Shown here piece after piece: positions 63,758-64,000 of a stretch of DNA of 64,000 bases; position 1 is the first letter of the stretch, and every line of letters begins with the position of its first letter. The notes under the pieces are model-generated. The model did no database searches. It worked only from the letters and a program-made list of their open reading frames with translations, and was not told the DNA's origin. Both the position numbers and the translations under genes were made by a program. Origin of the DNA: an uncultured Hyphomonadaceae bacterium (GTDB taxonomy: Bacteria > Pseudomonadota > Alphaproteobacteria > Caulobacterales > Hyphomonadaceae); the NCBI GenBank assembly GCA_938084575.1, contig CALKFG010000001.1, positions 1 through 64,000 of the forward strand. The letters are read 5' to 3'.

Positions 63758-64000
63758 ATGCTTCAGGACAAGGATCGCATTTTCACCAATCTCTACGGGA
63801 CGCATGCGCCGGACCTGGAGGCAGCGAAGCAGCGCGGCGCGTGGCACCTGACCCGCGAAATGCTGGCTCAGGGACCGGACTGGCTGTGCGACCAGGTCAA
63901 GCAGAGCGGGCTGAGAGGGCGTGGTGGAGCTGGCTTTCCGACCGGTCTGAAGTGGACGTTCATGCCGAAAGAGGTTGGAGAACGTCCGCACTATCTCGTC
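63758..64000 (+). CDS. nuoF: NADH-quinone oxidoreductase subunit F (5' part)
   Basis: The start of NuoF, the FMN- and NADH-binding subunit of complex I. The 81 residues in the window begin [25 protein letters not shown] and reach the conserved nucleotide-site start [26 protein letters not shown] precedes the ATG. The gene runs past the right edge. Confidence 0.96.
   Translation, partial: MLQDKDRIFTNLYGTHAPDLEAAKQRGAWHLTREMLAQGPDWLCDQVKQSGLRGRGGAGFPTGLKWTFMPKEVGERPHYLV

Overview
The window reads as alphaproteobacterial chromosome, most like the Caulobacterales/Hyphomonadaceae/Parvularculales side of the class. The evidence is a CcrM-type GANTC methyltransferase, a possible CtrA box, an alphaproteobacterial LexA box (GTTC-N7-GTTC), split ATP synthase b/b' subunits, a two-part glycine decarboxylase (P1/P2), an NDUFS4-like complex I accessory protein and class I PHA synthase. 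No genus can be named from the sequence alone. There are no rRNA genes, insertion sequences, prophages or CRISPR arrays.

Layout. 1-2.4 kb: tuf with a strong terminator, a reverse-strand CMD-family gene and tRNA-Trp, standing where tuf-rpsJ or tRNA-Trp-secE-nusG would be expected. 2.4-16.4 kb: the S10-spc-alpha ribosomal operons (rpsJ to rplQ, with secY, adk and rpoA), with a separate promoter before rpsM. 16.5-22.7 kb: a nitronate monooxygenase-like enzyme, RNase HI, a CinA-type protein, an enoyl-CoA hydratase-like protein, an OmpA-type porin with a 24-proline linker, and an acyl-CoA dehydrogenase. 22.8-27.6 kb: a tandem glycine riboswitch leading gcvT-gcvH-gcvPA-gcvPB. 28-30.7 kb: the Fo half of ATP synthase (atpI-B-E-b'-b) on the reverse strand. 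30.7-37.1 kb: smc, a DsbA-like lipoprotein, a DciA-like protein and a globin-like protein on the reverse strand, then mutY on the forward strand. 37.1-45.7 kb: TspO, a PA0069-type radical SAM protein behind a LexA box, a GPH/MFS transporter, a GC-rich minisatellite, ccrM, a Sel1 protein, PhaC with a histone-H1-like tail, and a lipoprotein. 45.8-51.2 kb: alaC-like aminotransferase, hom, glpX, recJ and tRNA-Glu. 51.3-59.1 kb: a double cold-shock protein, a DUF192 protein, a thioesterase, tRNA-Pro with the NDUFS4-like gene, tRNA-Arg, a TonB-dependent receptor, a PLP-dependent lyase/decarboxylase, tRNA-Phe and a cupin. 59.5-64 kb: nuoA-B-C-D, a VOC-family gene, nuoE and the start of nuoF.

Most genes are core housekeeping genes in tight, translationally coupled operons. 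The less ordinary features lie in the regulatory and architectural details: the ccrM promoter region with its neighbouring minisatellite, the H1-like tail on PhaC, the SOS box before the radical SAM gene, the glycine riboswitch, the VOC gene inside the nuo operon, the insertion in L6, and a shift in base composition inside smc. GC content is near 57% in hand-counted lines of the first 30 kb and 75-78% in hand-counted lines between 32.4 and 36.4 kb. It falls again further right (63% in one line near 54.4 kb).

All calls were made by reading the sequence and from family knowledge. No database search or structure prediction was run.
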